A stretch of DNA of 60,949 nt from JAAYVZ01 sp035384965 (GCA_035384965.1 DAOOJE010000025.1:1-60949), one strand, 5' to 3'; numbered from the stretch's first letter, positions 16,211-25,432 are shown. Translations and numbers: made by a program. Notes: generated by a model not told the origin, from the letters alone.

Positions 16211-16990
16211 GTGAGTTCGCAGGACCGTGGCACCCCGCGGGAGTTCGGTGAGGCGCTGAAGAGCGCCCGAATGGCAGCAGGGGTGTCGATCGAGACGATC
16301 TGCGACCGCCTCAAGCTCTCCCGCCGGGTCGTGGAGGCTTTCGAGAGCGGCGAATTCGGCAAGCTCCCGAGTCGGACGTTCGGCCGGCTGTTCATCCGCC
16401 AGATCGTGGAGCTGTACGGGGAGGATCCGGGGTGTTGGGTCGCCAGTCTCGACCGGGCCTGGGAACGCTGGCTCCAGGGCAGCCAGGTGATCCGGGTGAG
16501 CGACGAGCTGCCGCGCGTCCGGCGGCGCACCGGGCCGTGGATCGTCGGCTTGGCGCTGGTCGCGGTGGGTGTCGCGGCGGTGCTCTACCTCGCCGCCCGC
16601 GTGCAGGGCCCGAGCCATGGCCAGACGCCTCCCACTCCTGCTGCCTTGCTGCCGATGCTGGCCCCGACCCCGAGCCCGCCGCCCCAGCCGACGCCGGAGC
16701 CCGCGCCCCCGGCGGATCCGGCGATGCTGGTGGTGCGGGCCGGGCCGGCGTCGTGCTGGGTGCAAGCGCGTGTGGCCGGCGAGGGCATCCAGTCCCGCCT
16801 CATGCCAGCCGGCTCGAGCTGGGAGATCCCGGCCGGCGGCAAGCAGGTCGAGCTGGTGCTCGGCGATGCGGGGGCGATCGAGGCCATCGAGTATCTCGGG
16901 GAGACGCGCTCCAACCTGGGACGTCGCGGTGAGGTGGTGCGCCTCCTGCTGGGCAGCGGCGGTGCTGCGAGCCGGACGCCGGAGAGCTAG
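16211..16990 (+). CDS. RodZ-like membrane HTH protein
   Basis: 259 aa. An N-terminal helix-turn-helix (about 10-75) has the RodZ pattern: FGEALKSARMAAGVSIETI, RLKLSRRVVEAFE and FGRLFIRQIVELYG. After a basic stretch, one transmembrane helix (about 112-132) and a Pro-rich linker lead to a C-terminal extracytoplasmic DUF4115-like beta domain. RodZ links MreB filaments to the cell-wall elongation machinery, so a shape-related role is likely. No mreB is in the window. GTG at 16211 is supported by the promoter spacing. Confidence 0.75.
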   Translation: MSSQDRGTPREFGEALKSARMAAGVSIETICDRLKLSRRVVEAFESGEFGKLPSRTFGRLFIRQIVELYGEDPGCWVASLDRAWERWLQGSQVIRVSDELPRVRRRTGPWIVGLALVAVGVAAVLYLAARVQGPSHGQTPPTPAALLPMLAPTPSPPPQPTPEPAPPADPAMLVVRAGPASCWVQARVAGEGIQSRLMPAGSSWEIPAGGKQVELVLGDAGAIEAIEYLGETRSNLGRRGEVVRLLLGSGGAASRTPES

Positions 16991-16993
16991 CGC

Positions 16994-18085
16994 ATGCCGG
17001 AGCCGTCGGCCCCCTCCCCGGTCCAGGAACTCGTCGACAACCTCCGGCGGGGGCTCGTGGCCCGCAACGTGCGGCTGTTCGCCGCCCAGGGGCTGCTCCC
17101 GGTCAGCCGCGAGGAGCTGGTCCGGGTGCTGGTCCTGCTGGTCAACGACGGCGACGAGGAGATCGCGAGCGCGGCTCGCACCTCACTCGGAGAGTTCTCG
17201 ACCGACGTGCTCGTCAACACGCTGCGGGTCGAGAAGCTGGACCCGCTGGAGATCGACCTGCTGGCGCGCAGCCGCGAGGACGAGACTCTCTGGGGCGAGA
17301 TCGTCCGCTACCCGGGTACCGCGGACGAGACGCTGCGCTGGCTGGCGCGCACCGCGCCGGCCATGACCCAGAACGCGATCATCACCAACCAGACTCGCCT
17401 CATGGGGTGCCTGGAGATCCTCGAGGACCTCAAGCAGAACCCGATCGTCAGCCAGGACGTGCTGAGGCGGGTCCGCGAGTTCGAGGAAGAGTTCCTCCAG
17501 AAGGCCATCGTCTGGGCGACGGCCGAGGAGCTGCAGCCCAGGCTCGAGCAAGGTCCCTCGATCGAGGAGGCGTTGCAGCAGTTGCGGGCGATCGGCATGC
17601 AGATCCCCGGCCTCGGGCTGCCTGCGGAGGGCGAGGGAGCCCGGCTGCCCGAGCCGGACCCGAGCGCGCCGCCCGAGATCCGCGACGCCTTCTTGCGCAT
17701 CTCGATGATGACGACGTTCGAGAAGATCATGGCGGCGCTGCGGGGCACCCGAGAGGAACGGTTCATCCTGGTGCGCGACCGCTCGGTGATGGTGGTCCGG
17801 GCGGTGGTCAACAGCCCCAAGATGAACGAGGCCGACATCGAGCAAATCGCCGCCAACCGCGGCGCCAACCCGGAGGCGTTCCGCATCATCGCCACCAAGC
17901 AGCGGATGCTGCGCCGCTACGGCATTCTCCGGGCGCTGTGCTTCAACCCCAAGGTTCCGACCGGCATCACCCTCCAGCTGTTTAGGCGCCTGAGCCAGCG
18001 CGACCTTTCGCTGCTCGGCAAGGACCGCGGGGTTCCGGAAGCGCTCCGGAAGGTGGCACGTGAGGAGGTCGTTCGACGTGGCTGA
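16994..18085 (+). CDS. Unrecognised conserved helical protein
   Basis: 363 aa, soluble, acidic and helical, with repeated NP-containing motifs (LKQNPIVSQDVLRR, VVNSPKMNEADIEQIA, CFNPKVPTGITLQLFRR) that look like HEAT or leucine-repeat variants. There is a less structured linker near 200-225. It starts 3 bases after the RodZ-like stop, so it is probably co-transcribed. I cannot assign a function. The repeats and the RodZ neighbour suggest a protein-protein scaffold. Confidence 0.6.
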   Translation: MPEPSAPSPVQELVDNLRRGLVARNVRLFAAQGLLPVSREELVRVLVLLVNDGDEEIASAARTSLGEFSTDVLVNTLRVEKLDPLEIDLLARSREDETLWGEIVRYPGTADETLRWLARTAPAMTQNAIITNQTRLMGCLEILEDLKQNPIVSQDVLRRVREFEEEFLQKAIVWATAEELQPRLEQGPSIEEALQQLRAIGMQIPGLGLPAEGEGARLPEPDPSAPPEIRDAFLRISMMTTFEKIMAALRGTREERFILVRDRSVMVVRAVVNSPKMNEADIEQIAANRGANPEAFRIIATKQRMLRRYGILRALCFNPKVPTGITLQLFRRLSQRDLSLLGKDRGVPEALRKVAREEVVRRG

Positions 18086-18100
18086 GGTTTGAGCTAAGAT
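18072..18100 (+). promoter_or_regulatory. Possible promoter of the DnaJ-TPR gene
   Basis: TTCGAC (18072-18077) and TAAGAT (18095-18100) with a 17-base spacer, inside the end of the previous gene. The ATG lies at 18127, leaving a leader of about 20 bases. Confidence 0.4.
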
Positions 18101-18126
18101 GATGGGCGAGGACAGGACGATCGCGC

Positions 18127-18759
18127 ATGGCGAGCCAACGAACCCTCTATGACGTGCTGGGCGTGACGCCCGGGGCATCCACCGAGCAGATCCGTGCAGC
18201 CTTCCGCAAGCTCGCCCGCGAGCGGCACCCCGACCGTTTCCAAGGGTCGGCGCGCGCGGCGGCGGAAAGGGCGTTCCAGGAGATCACCGAGGCTTACAAC
18301 GTGCTTTCCGACCCCGGCCAGCGTTCTCGTTACGACCGCCAGCTCGAGTCGAGCCACAAGGAAACCCTCACCGACCCGAAGGAGATCGCCAAGGCGCTGC
18401 TCGGCAGGGCGCTCAGCAGCATGAAGGCGGGCCAGCACGCCCTGGCGGACGAGGCGTTCATCCAAGCCATCGCGCACGACCCGCAAAGCGCCAGGGCCCA
18501 CCACCTGTACGGGATGTTCCTCGCCCAGCAGCCGACGCGCCTCGACGAGGCGCTGCGCCACCTGGACCAGGCGGCCAAGATCGATCCCAACAACCCCAAG
18601 ATCTTGCTCGACGCCTCGCGCCTGTTCGCCAGGGCGAACATGAATCAGCGGGCGCTGCGGCTCGCGCAGGCGGCGGCGAGGTTGGTTCCCGACGACGACT
18701 CGGCGCAGAGCTGGCTGCGCCAGCTGCAGGCCGGCAACGGCCGCGAGGGGCGCTCATGA
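18127..18759 (+). CDS. J-domain protein with TPR repeats
   Basis: 210 aa. An N-terminal J domain (about 5-70) has YDVLGV, the HPD motif in RERHPDRF and the YDRQL end. A DnaK partner would be stimulated through HPD. The Gly/Phe and zinc regions of DnaJ are absent. Residues from about 90 to the end form two to three tetratricopeptide repeats (ALADEAFIQAIAHDPQSARAH, ALRHLDQAAKIDPNNPK, ALRLAQAAARLVPDDDSAQ). Probably a co-chaperone with a protein-binding TPR end. A PP2C gene follows 22 bases downstream. Confidence 0.88.
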   Translation: MASQRTLYDVLGVTPGASTEQIRAAFRKLARERHPDRFQGSARAAAERAFQEITEAYNVLSDPGQRSRYDRQLESSHKETLTDPKEIAKALLGRALSSMKAGQHALADEAFIQAIAHDPQSARAHHLYGMFLAQQPTRLDEALRHLDQAAKIDPNNPKILLDASRLFARANMNQRALRLAQAAARLVPDDDSAQSWLRQLQAGNGREGRS

Positions 18760-18781
18760 CACGGCCACGAGGCAGGTCACT

Positions 18782-19549
18782 GTGAAGTTCGAGACTCTGG
18801 GTCTGACGGACCGCGGGCTGCGGCGACACCACAACGAGGACCAGTTCCTCGTGCGCGACGATCTCGGGCTGTACATCGTGGCGGACGGGATGGGCGGGCA
18901 TGCCGCCGGCGAGGTGGCGGCCGACCTGGCGGTGCGCGAGGTGGAGCGGGTCATCGAGGCGACCCGCAACTTCGGCGGCGACACCTGGCCGGAGGACTGG
19001 GACCCCAAGCTCGACCTGGCGGCCAACCGCCTCGTCCGCGCCATCATCTCGGCGCATCGCCGGGTGACGGCGGCGGTGGACGGGGACCTCGGCCTGCGCG
19101 GCATGGGCGCGACGATCGTGGCCGCGCTCGTCGACCTGCAGAAGCCCGAGGTGACCCTCGCCCACGTCGGCGACAGCCGGGCGTACCTCCTCCGCGACGG
19201 CAAGCTCGGGCAGCTCACGGCCGACCACTCCTGGGTGCACGAGCAGGTGATGGCCGGGCTGCTGTCCGAGGACGCCGCCCGCTCGCACCCGCTCAAGAAC
19301 GTGGTTACACGGGCGCTGGGCGGCGCCCAGGAGCCGATCGTCGATGTCGGCACGTTCGAACTCAAGGAAGGCGACCAGCTCCTGCTGTGCTCGGACGGGC
19401 TCAACACGATGCTGGACGACGGTGAGATCCTGGCGGTGCTGCAGCGTGGCGCCGACCTCACGAGGACGGTGCATCAGCTGATCGCCGAGGCCAACCGCAA
19501 GGGAGGGCTCGACAACATCACGGTGATACTGGCGCGCAGCCGGCGCTAG
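18782..19549 (+). CDS. Soluble PP2C-type Ser/Thr phosphatase
   Basis: 255 aa, a catalytic domain alone (compare the membrane-tethered PP2C at 3449-4729). Motifs: HHNED near 16-20, VADGMGGHAAGEVA, GDSRAYLLRDG, LTADHSWVHEQV, LCSDGLNTML and a closing GGLDNITVIL. It dephosphorylates Ser/Thr on partner proteins, by analogy with PrpC/Stp. A penicillin-binding protein gene follows after 139 bases. In many bacteria such phosphatases sit beside cell-wall genes, which fits control of envelope synthesis. Confidence 0.92.
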   Translation: MKFETLGLTDRGLRRHHNEDQFLVRDDLGLYIVADGMGGHAAGEVAADLAVREVERVIEATRNFGGDTWPEDWDPKLDLAANRLVRAIISAHRRVTAAVDGDLGLRGMGATIVAALVDLQKPEVTLAHVGDSRAYLLRDGKLGQLTADHSWVHEQVMAGLLSEDAARSHPLKNVVTRALGGAQEPIVDVGTFELKEGDQLLLCSDGLNTMLDDGEILAVLQRGADLTRTVHQLIAEANRKGGLDNITVILARSRR

Positions 19550-19688
19550 GAGCGAGCCCGGACGATGGGAAGGCCAGCGATCCCGCCGGCGGCCTACCAC
19601 GCGAACAGTCGAGACGGTCGGGCCTCCCGAGGCGTCGAAGCCGGCCCGGTGCGGGGCAGGCCCGGTCCGGGCGCAGGCGAGCGCTGAA

Positions 19689-21716
19689 ATGGGCGTCGGG
19701 CGCCGCGGCCGGATCCTGCTGCGCTGGCTTGCGGTGCTCGTGGGGCTGGGGTGCGGCGGCGCCGCCGTGCTCGTGGTGTACGGCGTGCATCTGGTGGACG
19801 CGGCAATGGCCTCGCCGGGGCGCTCCGGGGTGGTGGTGCTGGCTGCGCCGCTCGAGCTCGAGCCCGGCGCCCCGTGGACCGTCGCCGAACTGCGCGAGGC
19901 CCTGCTGCGGCGGGGGGGGCGCGAGGTCGCCGGGAGCCCTGGCCCGGGGGAGATCGTCGTCGAGGGCTCCCGCCTCCTGCTCGGGCCCGGCCTCTGCCTC
20001 GGGCGGGCGGAGGTCGTCACGGTCGAGACGGGTGCCCGGGGGATCCGGCCTGTCTTGCCGCGGGGGGAGGCCGGCGGCGTTTCGGTGCGGGGACCGGTCA
20101 TCGGCACCACGGCTTCCGGCGACGTGGTGCGGTGGCCCGTACCGCTGGCGGAAATCTCGCCGCATCTGCTGACGGCGGTGGTCGACGTCGAGGACCGGAC
20201 GTTCCTTTCCCACGCCGGGCTGTCGTTCCGGGGTCTGCTCCGGGCGGCGATCAGGGACCTCGCGGCCGGCGGCGTGCGGCAAGGTGGCAGCACCATCACC
20301 CAACAGCTCGCCAAGATGCTCATGCTGCGACCGTCGAGGACGCTACCGCGCAAGGTCCTCGAGGCGTGGCTCGCCACCCTCCTCGACTTCCGCTACAGCA
20401 AGCAGGAGATTCTCGAGGCGTACCTCAACCGCGTCTATCTCGGGCAGGACGGCGGGTGGCAGATCCAGGGCGTCGCGCCAGCGGCCAGCTACTACTTCGG
20501 CAAGCGGGCCAGCGAGCTGGCGATCGACGAGGCCGCCCTGCTGGCCGGGATCATCGCCGCGCCGAACCGCCACGACCCGTTCGCTCACCCCGAGGCGGCG
20601 CTCGCTCGCCGCCGGGTGGTGCTGCAGGCGATGGTGCGGGAGGGTCACCTGGACGGCGGGCTCGCCGAGGTGCTGGCCGCCCGGCCGCTGCCGCCGGCGC
20701 CGAGGCGGCTGCGCTGGCCGGCGGCGGCGCAGGCGCTCGAGCTGATACTGGGCGAGCTGGCCGGCGAAAAAGAGATCTCCTCCTCGCTCGACGTCGACTT
20801 CCAGGCGGCGGTCGCCGAGGCGGTGCCGGCGGCGATCGCCCGGCTCGAGGCGGCTTCCCCCCGCCTGCGGGAGCTGGCCACGACGGGGGACCGCCTGCAG
20901 GCGGCAGTCGTCGTGCTCGCCGTGGACGGCCGGCTGCTGGCGCTGGTCGGCAGCCGCAGCGGGGCGCCGGGAGAGTTCAACCGGGCCAGTGCTGCCAGGC
21001 GGCCGATCGGCTCCCTCGTCAAGCCTTTCGTGGCCGCCATGGCTTTGGGGCGGGGCTGGGCTCCCGGCGACCGGCTCGACGACTCGCCGCTGCAGGTCCA
21101 GATCGGCACGCAGTTCTGGGAGCCCCGCAACAGCGACGGCGAGTTCCGCGGCGCCATCACGCTCGCCGATGCGCTCGTGCTGTCGCGCAACGTGCCGATG
21201 GTGCGGCTCGGTCTTGCGCTCGGGGTCCGCGAGGTGGCGGAAGGGCTGCGGGCGTACGGCTTCGCGGTGGACCGCCCGCACCCGTCGATCCTCCTCGGGG
21301 CTTTCGAGGCCACGCCGTTGCAGGTCGCCCGCGCCTACGCCGCGCTGGCGGGGCGGGGATGGCTGCCGGTCCCGACCTGGCGGCCGCAGGCGGCGACCGG
21401 CAGCCCGGTGGGGCTCGACCCGGAGGCGGCGACAGCGGTGCTGGACGTGCTCGCGGATGTCCCGCGCCGCGGTACGGCCGCGTCGCTGGCCGGGAAGGTG
21501 GAGGGGTGGCTGGCGGCCAAGACCGGCACCACCGACGAGCGCCGGGACTCGTGGTTCGTGGCCGTGCGGCCTGGGTACGTCGCGGCGGTGTGGGTCGGCA
21601 CCGACGGCAACGCCCAGACCGGGCTGTACGGAGCCACTGGCGCGCTCGAGGTGTGGAAGGACATCGATGGCAGACTCCCGAGAGCACGGCGGCTCGGCGG
21701 GGGAGGGCAGCGGTGA
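19689..21716 (+). CDS. Bifunctional class A penicillin-binding protein
   Basis: 675 aa. A membrane anchor at about 8-35; a UvrB-like or linker region; a GT51 transglycosylase domain with EDRTFLSHAGL (catalytic Glu168) and GGSTITQQLAKM; then a transpeptidase domain with SLVK (Ser442, Lys445), SRN, and KTGTTDE (Lys611). It polymerises and cross-links peptidoglycan in the periplasm. Length and domain order resemble PBP1B more than PBP1A. The 139-base gap upstream shows no convincing promoter. The stop overlaps the start of a second transglycosylase gene (GTGA). Confidence 0.92.
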   Translation: MGVGRRGRILLRWLAVLVGLGCGGAAVLVVYGVHLVDAAMASPGRSGVVVLAAPLELEPGAPWTVAELREALLRRGGREVAGSPGPGEIVVEGSRLLLGPGLCLGRAEVVTVETGARGIRPVLPRGEAGGVSVRGPVIGTTASGDVVRWPVPLAEISPHLLTAVVDVEDRTFLSHAGLSFRGLLRAAIRDLAAGGVRQGGSTITQQLAKMLMLRPSRTLPRKVLEAWLATLLDFRYSKQEILEAYLNRVYLGQDGGWQIQGVAPAASYYFGKRASELAIDEAALLAGIIAAPNRHDPFAHPEAALARRRVVLQAMVREGHLDGGLAEVLAARPLPPAPRRLRWPAAAQALELILGELAGEKEISSSLDVDFQAAVAEAVPAAIARLEAASPRLRELATTGDRLQAAVVVLAVDGRLLALVGSRSGAPGEFNRASAARRPIGSLVKPFVAAMALGRGWAPGDRLDDSPLQVQIGTQFWEPRNSDGEFRGAITLADALVLSRNVPMVRLGLALGVREVAEGLRAYGFAVDRPHPSILLGAFEATPLQVARAYAALAGRGWLPVPTWRPQAATGSPVGLDPEAATAVLDVLADVPRRGTAASLAGKVEGWLAAKTGTTDERRDSWFVAVRPGYVAAVWVGTDGNAQTGLYGATGALEVWKDIDGRLPRARRLGGGGQR

Positions 21717-22459
21717 GGGTGAGGCGGCGCCCCGGCTGTGGCGCGGTCCTGGCGGCGGTACTCGCCGGCGGGGCGGCGGTGGCCGTCTGGTGGGCGAGGC
21801 CAGGCGTCGACCTCGAGAAGTGGCGCCGCGGCCCGCTCCCGCTCGAGTGGGCGAGCTGGCGCCGCCAGGTCCAGGTTTGGGAGCGGGAAGGCCTGCAGCG
21901 GCGGCCCGAGCACGCCTACCGGCCGCTGCGCGAGATCTCGGAGCACCTCGCGGTGGCCGTGCTGGTCAGCGAGGACATCTCCTACTTCGGCCACGGCGCG
22001 GTGGATCCCCGGGCGGTCTGGGAGGTGGTCAAGGAATGGCGCAGCGACGGCAGGCTGAGGGGCGCCTCGACCGTCTCGCAGCAGGTGGCCAGGATCCTGT
22101 TTCTCTCGCCCGAAAGGTCGATTGTCCGCAAGCTGGAGGAGGCGAGGCTGGCGTACTGGCTCGAGCGCCGGCTCGGCAAGCGCAGGGTGCTCGAGATCTA
22201 TCTCAACACGGTCGAGTTCGGGCCCGGCCTTTTCGGCGCCGAGGCGGCGGCTCGCCACTACTTCGGAAGCTCCGCCACGGCCCTTTCGCCGGAGCAGGCG
22301 GCGGCGCTGGCCGCGGCAATCCCGGCCCCGGGGCGCGACAACCCCGACACCGCGACCGCGAAGTGGGAGTTCCGGCGGGACACCGTGCAGCGCCGCATGC
22401 AAAGGGCGGGCTGGCTGCGCAACCGCCTGGCCGGCATGGCTGCTCGGCCGGAGCCGTGA
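21713..22459 (+). CDS. mtgA: Monofunctional peptidoglycan transglycosylase
   Basis: 248 aa. One N-terminal membrane helix (about 8-30) and a GT51 domain with SEDISYFGHGAVD (catalytic Glu), GASTVSQQVARILFL, RKLEEARLAYWLERRLGKRRVLEIYLN, and GAEAAARHYFG. There is no transpeptidase domain, matching MtgA. It elongates glycan strands from lipid II. The GTG start overlaps the stop of the class A PBP gene, so the two glycan polymerases are made together. Confidence 0.92.
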   Translation: MRVRRRPGCGAVLAAVLAGGAAVAVWWARPGVDLEKWRRGPLPLEWASWRRQVQVWEREGLQRRPEHAYRPLREISEHLAVAVLVSEDISYFGHGAVDPRAVWEVVKEWRSDGRLRGASTVSQQVARILFLSPERSIVRKLEEARLAYWLERRLGKRRVLEIYLNTVEFGPGLFGAEAAARHYFGSSATALSPEQAAALAAAIPAPGRDNPDTATAKWEFRRDTVQRRMQRAGWLRNRLAGMAARPEP

Positions 22460-22471
22460 CCCCGTCCGGGC

Positions 22472-22500
22472 TTGTCATTCCGGAACAACGCCTCTACAGT
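22472..22500 (+). promoter_or_regulatory. Promoter of accA
   Basis: TTGTCA (22472-22477) and TACAGT (22495-22500) with a 17-base spacer, each one or two changes from consensus. The -10 ends 8 bases before the GTG at 22509, so the mRNA would be leaderless or nearly so. Confidence 0.6.
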
Positions 22501-22508
22501 CCCGTCCC

Positions 22509-23462
22509 GTGGCCGGGAGCGCGACACCGTCGTTTTTGGCACCGATCGAGGAGCTTCGCCGTCAGATCCAGGCGGCCGAGAGCGGCCAGGACGCGGCCAG
22601 TCGCGCTCTCGCGGCGCGGCTGAGGGGCGAGCTGGAGCGCGAGGCGCGCCGCCTCATGAGCGGTCTGACACCGTGGCAGCAGTGCCAGCTGGCCAGGCAT
22701 CCCGAGCGGCCGTACGCGCTCGACTTCGTCCACGGCCTTTTCACCGACTGGGTCGAGCTGCACGGCGACCGCTCCTACGCCGACGATCCGGCGATCGTCG
22801 CCGGCCTGGCCAGATTCGAAGGCAATCCCGTGGTGGTCGTCGGCCACCAGAAAGGGCGGGACACCCGCGATCGACTGTTCCGGAACTTCGGGCAGCCCCG
22901 CCCGGAGGGGTACCGCAAGGCGTTGCGGGTCTTCGAGCTGGCCGAAAAGTTCGGGCGCCCGGTGGTGAGCCTCGTCGACACGCCTGGCGCCTACCCGGGG
23001 ATCGACGCCGAGGAGCGCGGGCAGGCCGAGGCCATCGCCCGCAACCTGAGGGTGATGGCCGGGCTCGAGGTGCCGATCGTCGTGGTGGTGACCGGCGAAG
23101 GCGGGTCGGGGGGAGCGCTGGGGATCGGTGTGGGCGATCGGGTGATGATGATGGAGCACGCGATTTACTCGGTGATCTCGCCGGAGGGGTGCGCGGCCAT
23201 CCTCTGGAAGGACCAGTCCGAGGTGCAGCGGGCGGCCGAGGCCCTGCGCCTCACAGCCAGCCACCTCAAGACCCTGGGGGTGGTGGACGAGGTCATTCCC
23301 GAGCCGCCGGGAGGCGCTCACGTCGACCCCGCACGGGCGATCCGCTCGGTCGGCGCGGCGCTGCGCAAGGCCCTCGGCGAGCTGCGCAAGGTGAGGCGGG
23401 ACGAGCTGCCGCGACGCCGGCTCGCCAGGCTGCGGGCGCTGGGGAAGTTCGTCGAGCGGTGA
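22509..23462 (+). CDS. accA: Acetyl-CoA carboxylase carboxyltransferase subunit alpha
   Basis: 317 aa, the usual AccA size. It forms the carboxyltransferase with AccD and moves the carboxyl group from biotin to acetyl-CoA for fatty-acid synthesis. Signatures are HPERPYALDFVHGLFTD, GHQKGRDTRDRLFRNFG, DTPGAYPGIDAEERGQ, GEGGSGGALGIGVGD and YSVISPEGCAAILWKD. accD is not in the window. The GTG overlaps no upstream gene. The stop overlaps the LptC-LptA start (GTGA), linking lipid synthesis to lipopolysaccharide export genes. Confidence 0.96.
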   Translation: MAGSATPSFLAPIEELRRQIQAAESGQDAASRALAARLRGELEREARRLMSGLTPWQQCQLARHPERPYALDFVHGLFTDWVELHGDRSYADDPAIVAGLARFEGNPVVVVGHQKGRDTRDRLFRNFGQPRPEGYRKALRVFELAEKFGRPVVSLVDTPGAYPGIDAEERGQAEAIARNLRVMAGLEVPIVVVVTGEGGSGGALGIGVGDRVMMMEHAIYSVISPEGCAAILWKDQSEVQRAAEALRLTASHLKTLGVVDEVIPEPPGGAHVDPARAIRSVGAALRKALGELRKVRRDELPRRRLARLRALGKFVER

Positions 23463-25432
23463 CTGTCTGGCGCATCCTGCTGCGGCGAGGCTCGATCGTC
23501 CTGCTGCTGGCCTGGATGAGCGGGCTGGCGGCGGTGTTCATCCAGCGCCAGCTCACCAAGCCGGGGCAGGAGGCGGCACCGCCGGAGCCGCCAACCCGTA
23601 ACGGTGAACGGCCGGTGCGGATCCAGAAGGGCGTCGAGTTCAACCAGACCTACGGTCCCGACCTCTCGTTCCGCATCGCCGCCAGCGAGGGTGCCGAGTA
23701 CGAGAGCGGCTGGGCCGAGCTGGCGGGCGTGCAGGTGACGTTCTACTCGGAGGGACAGGTCAGCTACGGCCTCACGGCCGAAAAGGGCCGCTTCCACGTC
23801 GCCCGCAAGGAGGCGCGGACGGTGGGCGAGACGCTGCTCTCGCTGCGCGGTGGGATCGCGGTGCGGGCCGGGGGGTTCGTCTACCGGGGCAGCGAGGTCC
23901 AGCTCGAGAGCGAGGGGCCGGTGGCGCTGGCCGGGCCGGGGTGGGGCGGGGTGGCGGAGCGAGCCTGGGCGCAGCTCAGGGATGACGTCCTGGAGCTCAC
24001 CGGCGGGGTCTCGATCGGGCTGCGGCGCGAAGGCAAAGCCGGATCGTTCGTGCTCCTGACGCCGCGACTGCGTTACGAGCGCAAGCGGGCGCTCGTCGTC
24101 CTCCCGGACGGCCTCGAGATCCTCGGCGAGGGCATGGTGGCACGGGCCGCCGGGGCGCGGCTGCAGCTCGCCGGAGAGGAAGGCGAGCCGAAGCGGCTCG
24201 ACCTCGTGCCTCCGGTCCGCGTGAGCGGGCGGCTGCCCGACGGCGGCCCGGTCGAAGGGGAGGCCGGCGAGACCTCGCTGGAGCGGCTGGAGGACGGGCG
24301 GCTGCGGCTGGCGGCATCGGCCATGCCCACTCCGGGCTGGGTCCGGGTGCGCTGGCTCGACGAGGTGTCTGGCTGGCAGGAGCTGGCGGCCTGGCGGCTC
24401 GTCGGCGAGGGCACGCCGCAGGCCTGGGAGTGGCTCGAGGGGCAGGGGCAGGCCTGCGGTTTCCAGGTGGGGGCGGCCGTGGACGGGACGCGCCGCATCG
24501 AGGCGGAGCGGCTGCGGCTGGTGTTCGACGCGGGCCGGCCGGCGAGCGCCGTGGCTGCCGGGAAGGTGCAGGTCGAGGCCGGCAGCCGCTGGGCGCGCGG
24601 CGGCAACCTCGAGGTGGCGCTGGCGACGCGGGCGTTCACCCTGCTGCCGCAGGCGCCGCAGCGCGTCACGGTCGGCGAGGCGGGGCTCGAGGCCTGGTGC
24701 GACCGGCTGGAAGGGCGGCCGGACGGCACGGTCGTGGCCACCGGCAAGGTGGGCGGCATCCTGCGGCGCGGGCCGAATAACGGCGCGGACGAGACCCCGA
24801 CCCGCTTTGCCGCCGGCGCCGCCGAGCTGCCGCCCGGCGGCGGCCAGGTGACGCTCACCGGCGACGCCCGGGTCTGGCAGGAGGATCGGCTGGTCCGCGC
24901 CGACCGCCTGCACTACGAACCGTCGCGGGACGAGGTCACGGGCGAGGGGGCCGTGCTGACTCGGGCGCCGCTTTCGCCGCGCGAGGGTGCGGGCGCCGGG
25001 GAGCTGGTGGTGCGCGCCCGGCGGCTGCAGTACCGGCGGAGCGCCGGACAGATGCTCTACGAGGGCGAGGTGGAGGTCGAGGACCCCCGCGGCCGGGCGA
25101 GGTGCGGGCGGCTCGTGGTCGCGCTCGATCAGGAGGGGAAGGCGCGCACCGTCGAGCTCGAAGGCGGCGTCGGCGTCACCGAAACGTCGACCGGGCGGGC
25201 GCTTTCGGGCCAGCGGGGACGCGTGGACGTCGCCGCGGACCTGCTCGAGATGTGGGGGGCGCCGGTGGTCGTGAGGGAGGCGAACGGCAACCAGATCAAG
25301 GGCGATCGCCTGGTCTGGCGCCGGCAGACGGGCACGGTCGTGGTCACGGGGGGGGAGGAAAGCCCCAGCGAGACGCTGTACCATCCCGCCGATCGAACGG
25401 CGTCGCCGACGCCGGCCCGGAGGCAACCATAA
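23459..25432 (+). CDS. LptC-LptA fusion protein (lipopolysaccharide transport bridge)
   Basis: 657 aa, far longer than LptC or LptA (each about 180-200). One N-terminal membrane helix (about 5-25) is followed by an LptC-type beta-jellyroll (FNQTYGPDLSFRIAASEGAEYE, VTFYSEGQ, LTAEKGRFHVARKEART). An intermediate beta-rich region follows, and a C-terminal OstA/LptA-type repeat region from about 440, with strand motifs GQVTLTGDARVWQED, LVVRARRLQYRR, VLTRAPLS and IKGDRLVWRRQTGTVVVTGG. The protein would span the periplasm from the inner-membrane LptB2FG complex. lptB follows directly, and an LptF-LptG fusion lies at 38105-40459. The LptA assignment is inferred from repeat style and gene order. Confidence 0.8.
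   Translation: MTVWRILLRRGSIVLLLAWMSGLAAVFIQRQLTKPGQEAAPPEPPTRNGERPVRIQKGVEFNQTYGPDLSFRIAASEGAEYESGWAELAGVQVTFYSEGQVSYGLTAEKGRFHVARKEARTVGETLLSLRGGIAVRAGGFVYRGSEVQLESEGPVALAGPGWGGVAERAWAQLRDDVLELTGGVSIGLRREGKAGSFVLLTPRLRYERKRALVVLPDGLEILGEGMVARAAGARLQLAGEEGEPKRLDLVPPVRVSGRLPDGGPVEGEAGETSLERLEDGRLRLAASAMPTPGWVRVRWLDEVSGWQELAAWRLVGEGTPQAWEWLEGQGQACGFQVGAAVDGTRRIEAERLRLVFDAGRPASAVAAGKVQVEAGSRWARGGNLEVALATRAFTLLPQAPQRVTVGEAGLEAWCDRLEGRPDGTVVATGKVGGILRRGPNNGADETPTRFAAGAAELPPGGGQVTLTGDARVWQEDRLVRADRLHYEPSRDEVTGEGAVLTRAPLSPREGAGAGELVVRARRLQYRRSAGQMLYEGEVEVEDPRGRARCGRLVVALDQEGKARTVELEGGVGVTETSTGRALSGQRGRVDVAADLLEMWGAPVVVREANGNQIKGDRLVWRRQTGTVVVTGGEESPSETLYHPADRTASPTPARRQP

Noticed and set aside
19751..21712. 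Open frame overlapping the class A PBP gene upstream of mtgA
   Set aside because: Low-complexity Arg/Gly/Ala protein; only the part from 21713 on (MtgA) carries family motifs.
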